A DNA stretch of 64,000 nt from Trichostrongylus colubriformis (GCA_963978905.1 OZ022261.1:24859686-24923685); one strand, 5' to 3'; shown: positions 1 to 10,617, counted from the stretch's first letter. Translations and numbers: made by a program. Notes: generated by a model from the sequence alone, not told the origin.

Positions 1-302
1 CTGAACAGTACTTTGGCTGACAGAAATGCCCGAAAAATTTGTCACCTGCTTGAGAACGTCAGTTGACAAACGAGCGGGTCAGCATGCGAGGCCCTTACGA
101 TGAATGTGTCGTCCCTTAGTGTCGTCTTACGAGGTCTCCCTGAACGGTGAGTCTTCACCACACCTCCTCGCCTTTGGTAGTGCTCGAAAATCTTGCTGAT
201 CGTGGTGATACTGCTGGCAAGAAGGTTCTCGGGCGTTCAAGATTGAATAACCCGAATAATCGCCTCCTGCACAGCTAGTGCTACTTCTTTACCAGATCCC
301 AT
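1..302 (-). pseudogene. Tc1-family transposase, N-terminal fragment with in-frame stop
   Basis: Reading leftward from an ATG at 302, the translation begins MGSGKEVALAVQEAIIRV and later gives FEHYQRRGGVVKTHRSGRPR, then RDD. This is the paired helix-turn-helix region of Tc1 transposases, ending in the GRPR AT-hook-like linker that contacts the TIR. An in-frame TGA about 22 codons in (after VIQS) breaks the frame, so this copy cannot make a full transposase. The catalytic DDE domain would lie beyond position 1. Family assignment rests on the HTH pattern, the GRPR motif and the adjacent Tc1-type TIR. It is clearly a relic. Confidence 0.75.
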
Positions 303-589
303 CTGAAAACGAGGTACTGTGTCATAACTTTATCTAAAACTATGAAATAATTGCAAACCTTCACAAAACAGCTGCGGGCTGATATCGTTGAGAGTTTCCA
401 TACTTTTGACGCGCCATCTTATGAGTAGATCATATAATGTAGATCAATTAATCGAATTTCGGCTAGCGATGTCACGTATGTGTTTCCTACTCAATTCTAT
501 ACTTACCATGTGAATTTGGGACAATTCGGTTGTTTCCTAATCGAGGGAGGTTGAAAATTCAAAAGTTTCCAAACTTTTGACCGCTACTG
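1..589 (-). mobile_element. Tc1-like transposon, end with TIR (continues off the window)
   Basis: The element end lies at 589 (CAGTAGCGGTCAAAAG read on the minus strand) next to a TA dinucleotide at 590-591, as expected of Tc1/mariner insertion. A second, inner copy of the end motif (GTCAAAAGTATGGAAACTC, minus strand) lies at about 390-413, some 170 bp inside the outer copy at 562-589. This is the IR/DR arrangement known from several Tc1-family transposons. A transposase start follows further in. The other half is outside the window. Confidence 0.8.
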
Positions 590-593
590 TATG

Positions 594-886
594 TATTTCC
601 CGCCATTCACTTTTCGAGGCTCCTTATCAGCCCTTATCAATCGCTATCACTTCCGATTTCTCCCCACTCATGTCCCCTTACCACCCCCTATATCACTTTA
701 AATTCTCAGAGTCCCAGGTTTGCTGCGACGCGCGATATAAATTTTCCGCCATCCGCCTTTCAAGGCTGTTTATCAGCCCTTATCAGTTGCTATCACTTCC
801 GTTCGTTCACCATTGATGTCCCCTTACCACCCTCCACTTCACTTTAAAAATTCAAAGTCGCAGCTTTGTTGCGACGCGATATATGA
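594..886. repeat. Two-copy tandem repeat, 146-bp period
   Basis: Two consecutive units share TATCAGCCCTTATCA (about 625 and 771), TGTCCCCTTACCACCC and TTGCGACGCG-like blocks at a constant 146-bp offset. It directly abuts the Tc1 end. A short CA-rich tract follows at about 897-950. The reading frame through it is an accident of the repeat. Confidence 0.75.
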
Positions 887-1440
887 ATTTCGTGGCAAAC
901 ACAAACACGAATCACGGACACACACACACACTGACAGACACACAGACAAACGGATTATATATTGCAGTTATGAACAGTGACGCTAGCGTTTGGTGTTTCC
1001 TACCTATGAACAACTACTCGGCGATTCAGTCTAACCATTAGTTTTGGTACTTGATATGCTAATGAGAATGGTGGAGAATTCCGCTTGTAATTAGTAGTCA
1101 TAATTTTCGAACCCGTGATCCCAAAATCAGAATCGCAGTTCGCTACGCCTGAGTGGGCGGCGCGGTCTGTTACCGCCTGGTGCTCTCACTTCAGCGTTCT
1201 TCGCCTCTGTACCTGTTGCTCTGTATCTTTTATTGCTACTTTACCTCAAGCACTTCTAGGCGCTTGCGTTTCTGCGATCCACCATTACTATTTGCATGTA
1301 ATCTCATTTTCTAAGAATTAAAGGCTGACGATTGTGCGTTTCGGAAACTGCTGTGGCATTCACCCCTGGACTTTGTATCCATTCTGATTAGTAGAAACAT
1401 TTTTTGCATTTTCCTTTAACTTCAGCGTCTTTCATTGCAG

Positions 1441-2211
1441 ATGGCTCGAAGAAGAAGCTAAAAAACGCACAGAAAATATGGGTAAGCAGAAAGCTGGCTT
1501 GAGCGGCAGCACCGCATCGTCAAATATGCCTCCACCGTTAAGTCAGTCGACACCTATCACTAATCGGGTAGGTGGCTGAGTGTTTGGGTACTAGGTTTTA
1601 TCTGTTGCACGGTGTTTCATTCGCTCCCTTTCAGGACCGGAAACACCACCTTGACAATAACGACTACGGTCATGAGGAGTGGCGACAAGGTTTTCGCATG
1701 ATGGAGGGTCAGTTTGACATGTAATGTGCATTGCTCCCCAATGAATGCTCAAGCCGTCTTATTTTGACTTTAGGATCAGGAACGCCTAAGATAACGAAAA
1801 CATCCACTGACATGTACGGTGGCTTGGCTTACCATACTCCTGACGGAACGTTTTACCCAGGAATGATAGTACGTTTTCTTCGTGACTTGCCATTTTTCAT
1901 TCATGTCCGATTTTTATTCCTCGCTCTCATTTCCTTTTCTATTTTAGTGATTTCAGATGCATGAAATGCAGCAGCGGGGTAAAGGAGCTATGCTTGGCTT
2001 TCCCGGCGGCCCCGTCTTCTCAAATGGTGCCTCCTGTCCGCCTGGTTCATATACGGCTAATGGTGGAGTTCATCCTCCGAATGAACGTTTCCCTTCTTCC
2101 AAGTCTACGCCGAATTTTCATGGAAACTCATTCTCAACTTCACAAGCGGTATCATCATCTGTGGCATGCCCTCCGATGCCCTCAACATCTACCGCTGACA
2201 CGTCGACTTGA
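1441..2211 (+). CDS. 3' part of an unrecognised multi-exon gene, Ser/Pro-rich C-terminus
   Basis: Four exons join with compatible phases: 1441-1567 (acceptor TTTCATTGCAG), 1635-1707 (CCTTTCAG), 1774-1868 (GACTTTAG) and 1957-2211 (GATTTCAG), with GT donors after 1567, 1707 and 1868. The first exon starts with one base of a split codon, so the gene begins upstream. The product starts WLEEEAKKRTENMGKQK (charged, helical), passes through a His/Asp/Tyr stretch (RKHHLDNNDYGHEEW) and DMYGGLAYHTPDGTFYPGM, and ends in a Gly/Ser/Pro-rich tail with a TGA at 2209-2211. Disordered tails like this are common in nuclear regulators, but I see no DNA-binding domain in the window and do not name the family. 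If a weak 64-bp intron (2149-2212) is removed, the frame continues into another Ser/Gln-rich stretch to about 2376. Exon structure is well supported; function is unknown. Confidence 0.7.
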
Positions 2212-2212
2212 G

Positions 2213-2376
2213 GAACGAATCCCTTCGATGGAACTGACTCAGTTTCCCAGTTCGAGTAATTCGACGCCAGTCATTCACCATCAGTCACAACAAGCCCAAT
2301 TCTCTACCTCTGATTCGACTCCGTACAGTTGTGGGATGCGTCCAAGTCCTTCAATGTGTCCGACGTCACCGAGTGA
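2213..2376 (+). CDS. Possible extra exon of the same gene (Ser/Gln/Pro-rich)
   Basis: This block is open for over 50 codons in a frame one base off the preceding exon, and reads IPSMELTQFPSSSNSTP, then HHQSQQAQFSTSDSTP. The composition matches the tail of the upstream exon. Splicing the donor GCG|GTATCA at 2149 to the acceptor TTGAG at 2211-2212 would join both frames in phase 0. The acceptor is poor for a nematode, so the alternatives are a one-base indel or an antisense coincidence. A donor-like GTGAAG or GTTCGT follows at about 2370-2380. The real 3' end was not found. Confidence 0.4.
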
Positions 2377-2869
2377 AGTTCGTCATCTACTATCTCGCTT
2401 TTTTTTTATTATTTTATTCCGTTTCTTGGTCAAAATAAAGGTCAGTGTATTGCGATGTCTATCACCTATTACCCTCTTAAAGACATGAGCAGTCTTACTT
2501 CGGTGGTCGTTTACATCTCACATCAACGAACGGAGTAGTCTAGCAATTATCGCTAGGCATAAGGGACAAGTTTCTTCAGAAGGCCACCTTTTACTGTTCT
2601 TGGCTAACAATATCTAGGGAGATTGGAAATGTATGATTGAATTTTGAAAGGAAAATTATGGAAAATGAGAGCTGATAATGAAATGGTCGGATTATGGTAG
2701 ATCTACCCACGATCATCCAAGTTGCCGTGAATGAACACAGTTTGCATGTTGTAATGGGAAGTGTTCGTTACTCAGCTTTCCTTTTCATGGGTTCCGACAT
2801 GTACAATTTTAGGGCTTGATATCAAGTGGAGGCCCTAAACCACCTCGTCAATTCGCGCGTAACCTGTGT

Positions 2870-3232
2870 TTATGATGAGTTGTTAGAGATCATTTTGGTG
2901 TCATTTTGCAACTGCATCATTGTCGGCGTCAACAGTATCAGGCCTGTCTGGGCGATTATTGTTAACTTAATTTGTTTTACGACAGCTGACATCAAACAGA
3001 CGTCCTCAGAAACAGACTGGGCAAGGTTGCGAAATAACCGGGATGAATGTGGGTTAAATTTGACGCAAGCATCAAATATTAGGCGCTTCTCCTCATAAGC
3101 ATAATTCCAAATTCGATTTATATAAAGCGACCTCGCAGAATCCAGTTCCCATTTTTCTAAACTGAGAACAATCTCACGACCAGTTGGAACCGAACACTGA
3201 ATGGAAAACAGTCTGCATAAAGGTGTAGACAT
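2870..3232 (-). CDS. Candidate ORF of 120 codons, unrecognised
   Basis: An ATG-initiated minus-strand frame begins MSTPLCRLFSIQCSVPTG and includes WELDSARSLYINRIWNYAY and FNPHSSRLFRNLAQSV, ending with a stop at 2870. It has a balanced, protein-like composition through its first 85 codons, with a mixture of Leu, Arg, Glu and aromatic residues, then becomes hydrophobic. No family motif is visible, and no repeat copy was noticed elsewhere in the window. It could be a small gene, an exon read through into an intron, or a fossil of a mobile element. Evidence is composition and length only. Confidence 0.3.
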   Translation of the reverse strand: MSTPLCRLFSIQCSVPTGREIVLSLEKWELDSARSLYINRIWNYAYEEKRLIFDACVKFNPHSSRLFRNLAQSVSEDVCLMSAVVKQIKLTIIAQTGLILLTPTMMQLQNDTKMISNNSS

Positions 3233-3539
3233 GAGAAATCCACTGTGTCGGTGTCTGGAACTGCATCACGGTTCAATGAGGTTTGGTGGTTCTGTGGTAG
3301 CAGGCGCTAAGCAACATCTATAGAACATCTTTTACTAACACATGAACATGACTGACATAGTAACAACTCCGAACAACTGGGAAGAAGGATCGTCTAATTG
3401 AAACGAGTGGTGGGATGCTCAAAAAGGGTATAGGTGTTTAGATTAATTGGCAGGTTCGTTGCATCGGTCGTTATTGCATGTCGGCTGTGAGGCCTTAGTG
3501 GCAGTTCCTTCAGGTGCTTAATTTTATTCATATTACCTC

Positions 3540-3900
3540 GCTTATCGAGGCTTAAGGTTAGGGCCGTCCTTATGGACGGGTAGATTAAGTCACTAATTGG
3601 AGAGCTGGAGGAGCGCCGGTGAAGAGCTGGATGCACTGCCCCAAGCTCCCCGGAGAGCGGCCTTTATACCCATTTTTTGGGGCGGTATTTATACCCAATC
3701 TAGTGGGCGGTACAGGCCCCTCCTTGTTACCGGGGCGCGGAAGCCGCTGGTGACTCAGTGGGCGTCTCCCGTAGGCTGGGGCCGCCGCCGTACCGGCCGC
3801 AGAGCTAACGGGGGACCTGGGCTGCCGCTGCAGAGCCAACTTAAGGGGGACTTCCCCGGAATCATGACGGGGAGTCATGACAGCCGGCATTCACGGATTC
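3540..3900. other. GC-rich block without a recognisable gene
   Basis: About 360 bp of unusually GC-rich sequence in an AT-rich neighbourhood. It has partial inverted similarity (CCGCCGCCGTACCGGCC and AGCCGCTGG) and internal short repeats (TTTATACCCA at 3662 and 3688). Frames are open on both strands because stop codons are rare in GC-rich DNA. It is most likely a decayed non-autonomous element. Confidence 0.3.
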
Positions 3901-4028
3901 GAAAAGAAATTAAAATGCTAAATTCAAATTTTCTGTGTGCAACATAAAAGTAGTTGTGGAAGTGGTGTTATTGAGGTGTATACTTTTTGTAGAGTACATT
4001 AAGGATAAAATAACACATGTACCCGTGG

Positions 4029-4164
4029 TGAAAGGGTGGTGCAGGAAGAGCCGCCGCACCGTTGCGATGCGCGATTCTCGGCTTTGAATGCTCGCCGCAC
4101 CCATCGTGAAAATGCAGCGTGTGTAGTGTTGCGACACCGCATCGGCTCCTCCATCACTACCACT
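4029..4164. mobile_element. Small TIR element (family H, copy 1)
   Basis: The block starts GGTGGTGCAGGAAGAGCCG and ends with the inverse, CGGCTCCTCCATCACTACC. The second copy at about 51545-51657 carries the same right terminus (CGCATCGGCTCCTCC) and the same left-end motif (CCGATGCGGCGTCGG). The length is about 135 bp with no coding capacity, typical of a MITE. I cannot tell the superfamily. Confidence 0.5.
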
Positions 4165-4269
4165 CTAATATGGTCACGGTTGCCGTTAGTCAAAAAGTAG
4201 AATGCGGTGAACGTCATAAAAATCATTTGGAATGCATCTTATATTTATGTCACATTAAGGGTGGTTCAG

Positions 4270-4421
4270 GAAGTGCAAGGATAGGCGTGGACAATGATTC
4301 ACAATGGAAGGCTCATAGCCTATACAAGCGATGGGCAGCATTTAAAGTTGCTGCGCCATCTCTCACAAAGGCTGCAGAGGCTGGACGCTTAAAACACTTT
4401 ATCAGTAACACAGACGATTAA
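4270..4421 (+). CDS. Candidate terminal exon, unrecognised
   Basis: A frame opens right after an acceptor-like GGTGGTTCAG (ending 4269), in phase 2, and runs 49 codons to a TAA at 4419-4421. It reads SARIGVDNDSQWKAHSLYKR, then WAAFKVAAPSLTKAAEAGRL and KHFISNTDD. The Ala/Lys-rich amphipathic composition is unlike the surrounding repeats. No domain was recognised and the upstream exon is unknown. It lies 300 bp upstream of the palindromic half element. It could be the 3' end of the gene at 1.4-2.4 kb or a separate gene. Confidence 0.35.
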
Positions 4422-4472
4422 CTCAGTACTTTGCTACGTCAATGTGACCAGTTTTGTAAACAGCTCCATTTA

Positions 4473-5170
4473 TTGGGTTGGGGAATAAGTCCCCGCCGTT
4501 TTTTTAAAACCTGTTTTTCACAATGTTTCCTTGATCTTTCGATTAAGATTATACATGTTTTCGATAGAGCTCTTTTTGCTCTACAAAGCAATACAATCTG
4601 TTTTTCGATTCCTTCGACAACCTAATATTTATGAGGTTTGGAAATGAGATAAGCTGAAGGCAAAAAGTTGACACTTGCGCACCTCATCTTTCTCGTGTGT
4701 TATCGAGATCAAAAAATGTATGTGTATAGGTTTTGATAGAGCTTTTCCAGCTCTATAGAATGGTACTACATTTTTTTGAATCGCTCAACTTTTTGCTGTT
4801 TTTAAGGCTTACAAAGGCAGTACTCACAAATGTGTGCATTTTCGTTATCTTCTCTTCCTCGGCTACAATCGAGATTGGAGAGGTTGCGCATATATGCATT
4901 CGATAGAGCTTTTTTCGCTCTACAAGATGATACCACTCTTCTCTTGTATCCTCTCATAGTTTAGCATTTAGGAATAAGTTTCTACCTGTTTTTCAATTCA
5001 AAATTGCGTAATAAAAACGAACTTTTTCGGCAGAATGTTTTGTATCATTCGATAGAGCTCTTCTTGCTCTACAAGATGATGTATACGGTTCTTGTTCAAA
5101 TTGATTTTTGCCATTTTTTAGACCGTTTAAAAGTCGACGAAATCGAGCATTTCCGGCACCATGTGTTGAA
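4473..5170 (+). mobile_element. Single arm of a long palindromic element (family P, half copy)
   Basis: It starts TTGGGTTGGGGAATAAGTCC after a TA dinucleotide and follows the left arms of the complete copies at 43969 and 52939 through the CGACGAAATCGAGCATTT centre motif near 5138-5153. It then stops exactly where the fold-back would begin, so one arm is missing. It contains four GATAGAGC-loop-GCTCTA mini-hairpins at about 4561, 4732, 4900 and 5050. There is no coding capacity. Confidence 0.85.
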
Positions 5171-5614
5171 GTCCTACATGCGATGAGCCATTTTTAGCAG
5201 TAAGCCGCAAAACCTCTCTGCCTCAATAATTCTCAAATCCGGCAGGAGAATGGGAGTTTTTCTGGTTTCCTCCTATTCAAACATCATCTCACAGATATTT
5301 CCTATCACTCCGAGTTGTTCTTATGAAAGAAATATCGAGACGAATTGAATAAAGCATGCAGAAACATTTGCAAAGATTGCATAAGAGCACATCAGGCGTT
5401 GTGGGCTTTCAAGGGAGCATCATAGAGACTTGAGCACTGTATTCCGCATCATCACATTGCTTTCACTGCATGACTAGATACACTTCTCTTTGCTAAGGGA
5501 AGGTAATGCCGGAATAGCCGCGGAAGTGTTTTGTACTGACAATCGCGACTTCTCACCGTACAGAAACTGTAAAAAAAAAAGAAAGCACCAAGAACTAGAT
5601 AGCATCTAAACTAA

Positions 5615-6621
5615 CAAGGGAAGGACCACAGGTCGAAGTGGCCATTCGGAATGGGATACATATGATCCGACGTATTTTCGGACGCTGATCTCGAATCTGT
5701 ATTCGAAATTTGCAAAACGATTCTCTGAGCGGAGTTATGGAGGTTTTTTTGAAAAAACAATACTATTATGGTAGGTTTGGAAGCCCATAGCACGCGAGCC
5801 AGACCTTCTTGCGCAAAACCAGGGAGATTTTCGTGTTCAGGGAGTCAAATTACCCCAGAAGATAAGTTTTTAGCCAATTCGAGAATTTGACTATATTTCG
5901 GAAAAATTCACGGGCTATAGGGTGGCAGCCCATTGAACAAAGGAGAAGTCGTTGACCCTTGCCTAGGAATTGCTCCTAATTGACGCTCGTTTCGTACATT
6001 TAGTGCGATGGGCAAGGGTAAAAGGTATGTGTATCCTGTTGAGGTTGCAAGAACTTCTGTGGAAGAAAATTCAAAATCTACCACTTTTTAACCTGGCCAC
6101 CCCCAACTTTCCGGTAATTCGACCCCCTGTGCACGAATATCATAATCTTTTCACGCGAAAACGCCTAATTCGTCTGGTACGGGATTCTCTTCGACTTGGT
6201 ATCCTTCCCTTGTGAGTAATGTTAGCAGTTATAAATAAAGTGGCAGAGTAAATGATGGGTGTGATAGGTACCAGTCCAATGAAACGTCCAGAAGTGGAAG
6301 AAAAGCACTTACTGACAATGAAACACGAAATGCAAGAAAACTCGCACTGGCGGGCAGCAAACCCTCGACCCCTCTCCTGCAGATTCGGAGCACTACCACT
6401 GAGCCGCTGAGGCCGTTGACTGCTCAGCAAGGTATTTTTACAGGTATTACTTTGTGATGCGGCCATGCTGATGAACCGTTCATTCAAAAAAACCTCCATA
6501 ACTCCGATCAGAGAATCGTTTTGCAAATTTCGAATACAGATTCGAGATCAGCGTCCGAAAATACGTCGGACCATATGTATCCCATTCCGAATGGCCACTT
6601 TGACCTGGGGTCCTTCCCTTG
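5615..6621. mobile_element. TIR element with TAA target duplication (family G, copy 1)
   Basis: Terminal inverted repeats of about 140 bp: CAAGGGAAGGACCACAGGTC on the left and its inverse, ending GGTCCTTCCCTTG, on the right. TAA flanks both ends (5612-5614 and 6622-6624), the 3-bp TWA target typical of PIF/Harbinger. The interior matches the larger copy at 42295-43588 in several blocks: the GATAAGTTTT/CCAAT block, the GACCCCCTG block and the CGCGAAAACGCC block. There is no transposase frame, so it is non-autonomous. It also carries a tRNA-like stretch at 6346-6418. Confidence 0.75.
6346..6418 (-). other. tRNA-like A-box/B-box stretch (SINE or tRNA relic)
   Basis: On the minus strand the sequence contains GGCTCAGTGGTAGTGCTCCG, a good match to a tRNA D-arm with the internal A-box promoter, followed by a short CTCC/GGAG stem and GGGGTCGAGGGTTTGC, a degraded T-arm/B-box. 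The acceptor stem does not pair, so it is not a working tRNA. It resembles the Pol III promoter head of a tRNA-derived SINE, here carried inside a TIR element. Confidence 0.35.
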
Positions 6622-6918
6622 TAAGTAGGCTCTGTCAGTACAGTCGCAAGAGGTGCGACTGTAGCAGTAAGATAACAGAACATGTACTAGTACATGACTC
6701 TGAACGAGGAACTTATCCAAAGGTCTTGCAACAAAGATAGAATGTTTGATCGACAGCTGTTTGATGTTTGATCTGAAGCGGGCATCATCGACTTTTAATT
6801 TCGTTTTAGGCGACGTGCGACGTGGCGATCACGATGGAGCGCGGTATCTTTCCCATACTAAATTCCAACATTTTAGAATTACTTCAAACTTTACCTAGAG
6901 CCCATGTTTCAAACAGCT

Positions 6919-7208
6919 GGCCATAACTTCCTTCAAACTTAACCATATGAGTTCGTTTTGGTGAGGTAGAGTCTGCTAGGTTGTCGCTTTCGAATGACTA
7001 CCTGAGCTATGCCATATCTTCAAAACGAAGGAAGTTATTTTGGGAGAAAACTGATGAGGATTTGATGAGGAAAATTTTGAAGTGTTTCACGGAAATGGCC
7101 ATAACTTCCTTCAAACTTAACCGTATGAGTTCGTTTTGGTGAAGCTGGGTCTGCTAGATTGTCGCTTTCGAATGACTATCTGAGCTATGCCATATCTTCA
7201 AAACGAAG
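6919..7208. repeat. Two-copy direct repeat, 178-bp offset
   Basis: A block of about 110 bp beginning GGCCATAACTTCCTTCAAAC and ending ATATCTTCAAAACGAAG occurs at 6919 and again at 7097. Within each unit ATAACTTCCTTC is echoed in inverse orientation by GAAGGAAGTTAT-like sequence, so each unit can also fold. No gene is seen in 6625-7380. Confidence 0.7.
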
Positions 7209-7387
7209 CAAGAAAAATTCAAAAAAGCCAGTTGAGGAAAGCTTTTTTTTCTTCGAATTTGCGAGATCTTACCACGAATCTTCCCAAAAATCGATTCATT
7301 GTTACTGAAATTTTTCCAGTATGCATCCTCCGCTCTCGGAGGCCTAGTGAGAAGGCGAGAAGCGTCGTTCAGCTCCTCTGTGGGATG

Positions 7388-7695
7388 CGCCATGCATGAG
7401 GATTTCATCCACATTCTCAATGAATACAAACGTTTTTCCAGTCCGCATAGTGGCCGCTAACACTAGATTACTTACTTGCGATAGTAGTAAGATAAGGAAG
7501 AAGTCATATCAGCTAATTTTTTCGTTTTCATCACATTGTTTCTGCAGTGGCCATCCACGGTGGTACCCGTTGATAGATATCGCTTTCCACGGTCAATCGG
7601 TGAATTTCGGAGGTGTCTCTGTAGGTCGGTGGCAGCGGACCAATGAAAGGGTTATTGACATTGGTTGGCTTCGTTGTGGGTCGCGCCATGCATGA
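7388..7695. repeat. Dispersed repeat family F, copy 1
   Basis: About 300 bp bounded at both ends by GCGCCATGCATGAGG and nearly identical in layout to 13304-13620. Both copies contain ATTTCATCCACATTCTCAAT, ACGTTTTTCC and TTTCGGAGGTGTCTCTGTAGG. In copy 2 the same region stays open as MHEDFIHILNEYKRFSGPHS, while copy 1 has stops. Two copies in the same orientation suggest a mobile or duplicated unit. The type is not recognised. Confidence 0.65.
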
Positions 7696-8258
7696 GGTTT
7701 CCATGATGACTATTTTGCCGACTATTTTGGCAGATCGCGTAAAATAATGGACAATTCCTTGAATAGTGTTCAAGATAGTGAAAAGTTCAAAAAAGGTGTA
7801 TAGATGGATAAAATATGGACCCATTTCCAGCACTTACAGTACTCCATGAGCTTTCTTCACGTTTTTTAAGGTACCGTTTTTAGCGCTTTAACGTCTAACC
7901 TCCCAATATGACTGAAGCTTTATCTTTGTGACCACATCTACAGATGTTGTTGGAAGGCGATACTAGTTTTTCAGGAGGTGGACCAATCAATAAATAAATG
8001 GTATAAATTGGTTGACACTTTAGCAAATAATTAGATTGATGGATCATTCTTACTCCAGTATTTTGGGTCCAACCGAACAGCAAGATTGGACCCAAACATT
8101 TCAACTTGTTCTTCCTTTCATGTAAACATAGCTACCAATATTGTGGGAGATTAGATGAAAAGACTCAGTTGGAATGTTATGAATTTTCTTATCGTCGCAA
8201 TTTGTCTTCGCTCTTCTTTATGGAGTTTTCCGTCCCTATTGTCTTTCTGTAGAAATTT

Positions 8259-8470
8259 TTATGACCAGCCACAGCAAATTAAGCCTTTCCGGTGAAATTT
8301 TCTCTTGTGGACGCATGTATTTGAGCAGCAGTTTCCGGGTTTTCTTCTAGTTTTTCTTCTCTGATTAGTCTCACAGACTGCTGACATGGCTTCCGCTGGA
8401 ATTTTCTTCCCATCTTTGGGGAGTGCCGCTACCTGGGAATTTCTCTGTTGTCTACCGGCTCTGAGACTAC
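8259..8470 (-). other. Weak candidate exon region, Lys/Arg-rich
   Basis: Downstream of a pyrimidine-rich acceptor-like stretch (minus strand, near 8485), two overlapping frames are both open. One includes AALPKDGKKIPAEAMSAVCE and the other LIREEKLEENPETAAQIHAS. Because the competing frames are equally good, I cannot decide which is coding, or whether either is. Confidence 0.2.
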
Positions 8471-8688
8471 TTTTGCTCAGTGAAAGGAAGAAAAGAATGA
8501 AAGAACTGAGAGGCACGGATAAAGCAAAAAAAAACATTACAAAAGGAGTATTATAAAAACGGCAATCGAGGATGGGATGTGAAATTGATGTGCCAAAGTG
8601 GCAAGCAATGACATACCTCCACATGTCCTCTGCGAGCTGTTCCTAACGTCGCACGTCGTCTGTGGAGATGGGGCTCCATTTCGCACAG

Positions 8689-9092
8689 TGTGTACCCCTA
8701 TGTCAGGATTTCGCACGACGACCTGCGTATTGCGACGCAGTGTGTGCGAGCTATGCGCATCGCGTAGTTGAGTCTTGAGGAACGATTACACGTTAATGCT
8801 AGGGCGCAATACACAGTTGACTTGTAATGGGAGACGGTCGTTTGGCGCGGCCCCTTGGAGCTAATTTGCCAATGGGACACTGCCAAAGCTCCTCCCCTAA
8901 AAAGGCTTAGGTAAATCTGGGAGAGTCCAGACGGCCCATGCGCCCCATTGGCAAATTAGCTGCAAAGGCCGCGCCAAACGACATACACCCCTTGTAATCT
9001 CTTCGAGATCCAACAACATGGCGCCTTTAGCTCGTCCCCATTGCTTCGCTTGCGACATGTCGCGGTGCGAAATCCTGACATAAGAGTACAAA
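8689..9092. mobile_element. TIR element family A, copy 1 (contains nested family L element)
   Basis: The left end, GTGTACCCCTATGTCAGGAT followed by TTCGCAC, is mirrored by GTGCGAAATCCTGACATAAG at the right end. Related ends recur at 39011/40086, 46277/46476 and 54707/54833. The interior at 8829-8989 is itself an inverted-repeat unit (GAGACGGTCGTTTGGCGCGG and its inverse) shared with 15421-15990, so one element appears inserted in another. Confidence 0.6.
8829..8989. mobile_element. Family L small inverted-repeat element, nested
   Basis: GACGGTCGTTTGGCGCGGCC, then AGCTAATTTGCCAATGGG, returns in reverse complement as CCCATTGGCAAATTAGCT and GGCCGCGCCAAACGAC. The element is about 160 bp and non-coding. 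The same arms flank the longer copy at 15421-15990. Confidence 0.55.
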
Positions 9093-9099
9093 CCTCATT

Positions 9100-10600
9100 T
9101 CGCATGGTGCTCTCCTTGCGAGTTCTCGTCTCTGAATAACACAGGGCACAGTGAATAGTTTAGAGTGAGTAACACAATGAGTGGATCAGGCTATTGATTT
9201 GGCAGAAAAGTCGAGGGAATCGTCGAGTTTCTTATTCCATGTTGGTCATGATTCCTGTGTAGGTGCCATTATATAGGTACAGTTGAAATGAAATTGCTGG
9301 GTCTTGTACTTGAATGATTTCGTTCCATAGATACTCACTGGGCTTTTTGATTCCGGCTGATGCACTAATACGACGAACAGGTACACAAAAAAGTGAGTGG
9401 CGCGATTACCCCATAAGTGAGATTTTCCTTGAGGCCATCGGGAAGAAGCTTGGTCGAGATTCCAGATTTCTCGTGGAAAAAAGCAGGGGCGTGACTTGCA
9501 ATCGCCTAGGTCCTATATTTTTTGCGCGCCTCTGGACACTTCCATGCACACCACACATAGTGGACAAAGGGCTTTGGTCAGGAAGGAGACCTCTATAGGT
9601 CGGGTTTGGTACCTTTTCAACGTGCCTGTGACGGAATTTTCATAGTTTCTACAGCAAGACAGAAGTTCCATTCGCGTAGAAGTCGCCCAGGTCCCAAGGT
9701 TCGAATCCGATCCGATTCAGCAAAAATTTGTGGGTCACCTTACCAGACTCTCCTTTCTCAAATCGTTCCCAGAATCGCAAAACCACAGCATTGCAAAATC
9801 GCAAAATCGCAGTCCGATTAGAAGAAATTGTTTGAAAAATTCCTCCGTATTTTTTGAAACGATCACTTTTCAGATACAGTTTCACCATAGTCATTCAGTT
9901 ATACAAGACCTTTGTTTGATTTTTATGTTATTGTGTTTGTAATTTGCCTTGCTATGTGTATATTGGGAACATCTGTTTATGAGTATTTAACCATGAATAT
10001 TTAACAGTACAGAGCTCAAATGAAAATGCCGCAACAATTCAGTTCCTTTCTAATTATTTATGTTCCAACAGAAATGGAATGAGCTGGTATATCACTATCA
10101 GTCATTAGGTAAAGACACCGGAAGGGGTAAATTTGGCAGACTGAGGAATATGAAAGTAGGGGTGCTCAGGAGTCCGCGGTCATGCTTTACGCGTCTGCGT
10201 CATTGACGCCGGCGCCGGCGTCAAACAGAATTCTCAATAGGCAACGTTGGTAAAATCCTTCTTCCTTAGCAATTTTAGGGCTGGCGCATCCCAAAAATGT
10301 TTAGCGTATCCCTCTCCATTTCATGGAGCTTCCGACAAGTTCGAAAGAAGTGTCGAAAATTTTTCCTAACACAGAGCCATAGTTACATAATGTTTTACCT
10401 GGCTGTTGTTCTTTTTTCCCTTAGCAAATCTCAAGACCACGCAAAAAGTGTGCTCTATTGAGAGAGTGCGGCATGGACGAGTCGCCCCTTCAGACATCAT
10501 CGCAAGTGACCTGGCTTCTACAGAGTATCCCATGCTTTTAGGTGTCACATTGTCACATTACAAAAATAGTTTTGATAGAAGCTTTTCTTTTTACTATCGA
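9100..10600. other. No gene seen; AT-rich DNA with fragments of dispersed repeats
   Basis: No exon with a convincing acceptor/donor pair was found. At 9765-9825 there is a run of GCAAAATCG-type short repeats, echoed at 51290-51445. At about 10106-10160 there is a copy of a repeat (AAGACACC, GGGGTAAATTTGGCAGACTG, GAAAGTAGGGGTGCTC) that recurs at 49612-49665. Confidence 0.4.
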
Positions 10601-10617
10601 TTTGAGTCAGTTACAAA

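Noticed and set aside
3597..3947. Overlapping long frames on both strands
   Set aside because: Both are explained by high GC with few stop codons.
9660..9720. GGTTCGAATCC motif as a tRNA T-arm
   Set aside because: No D-arm, anticodon stem or acceptor stem could be paired around it.
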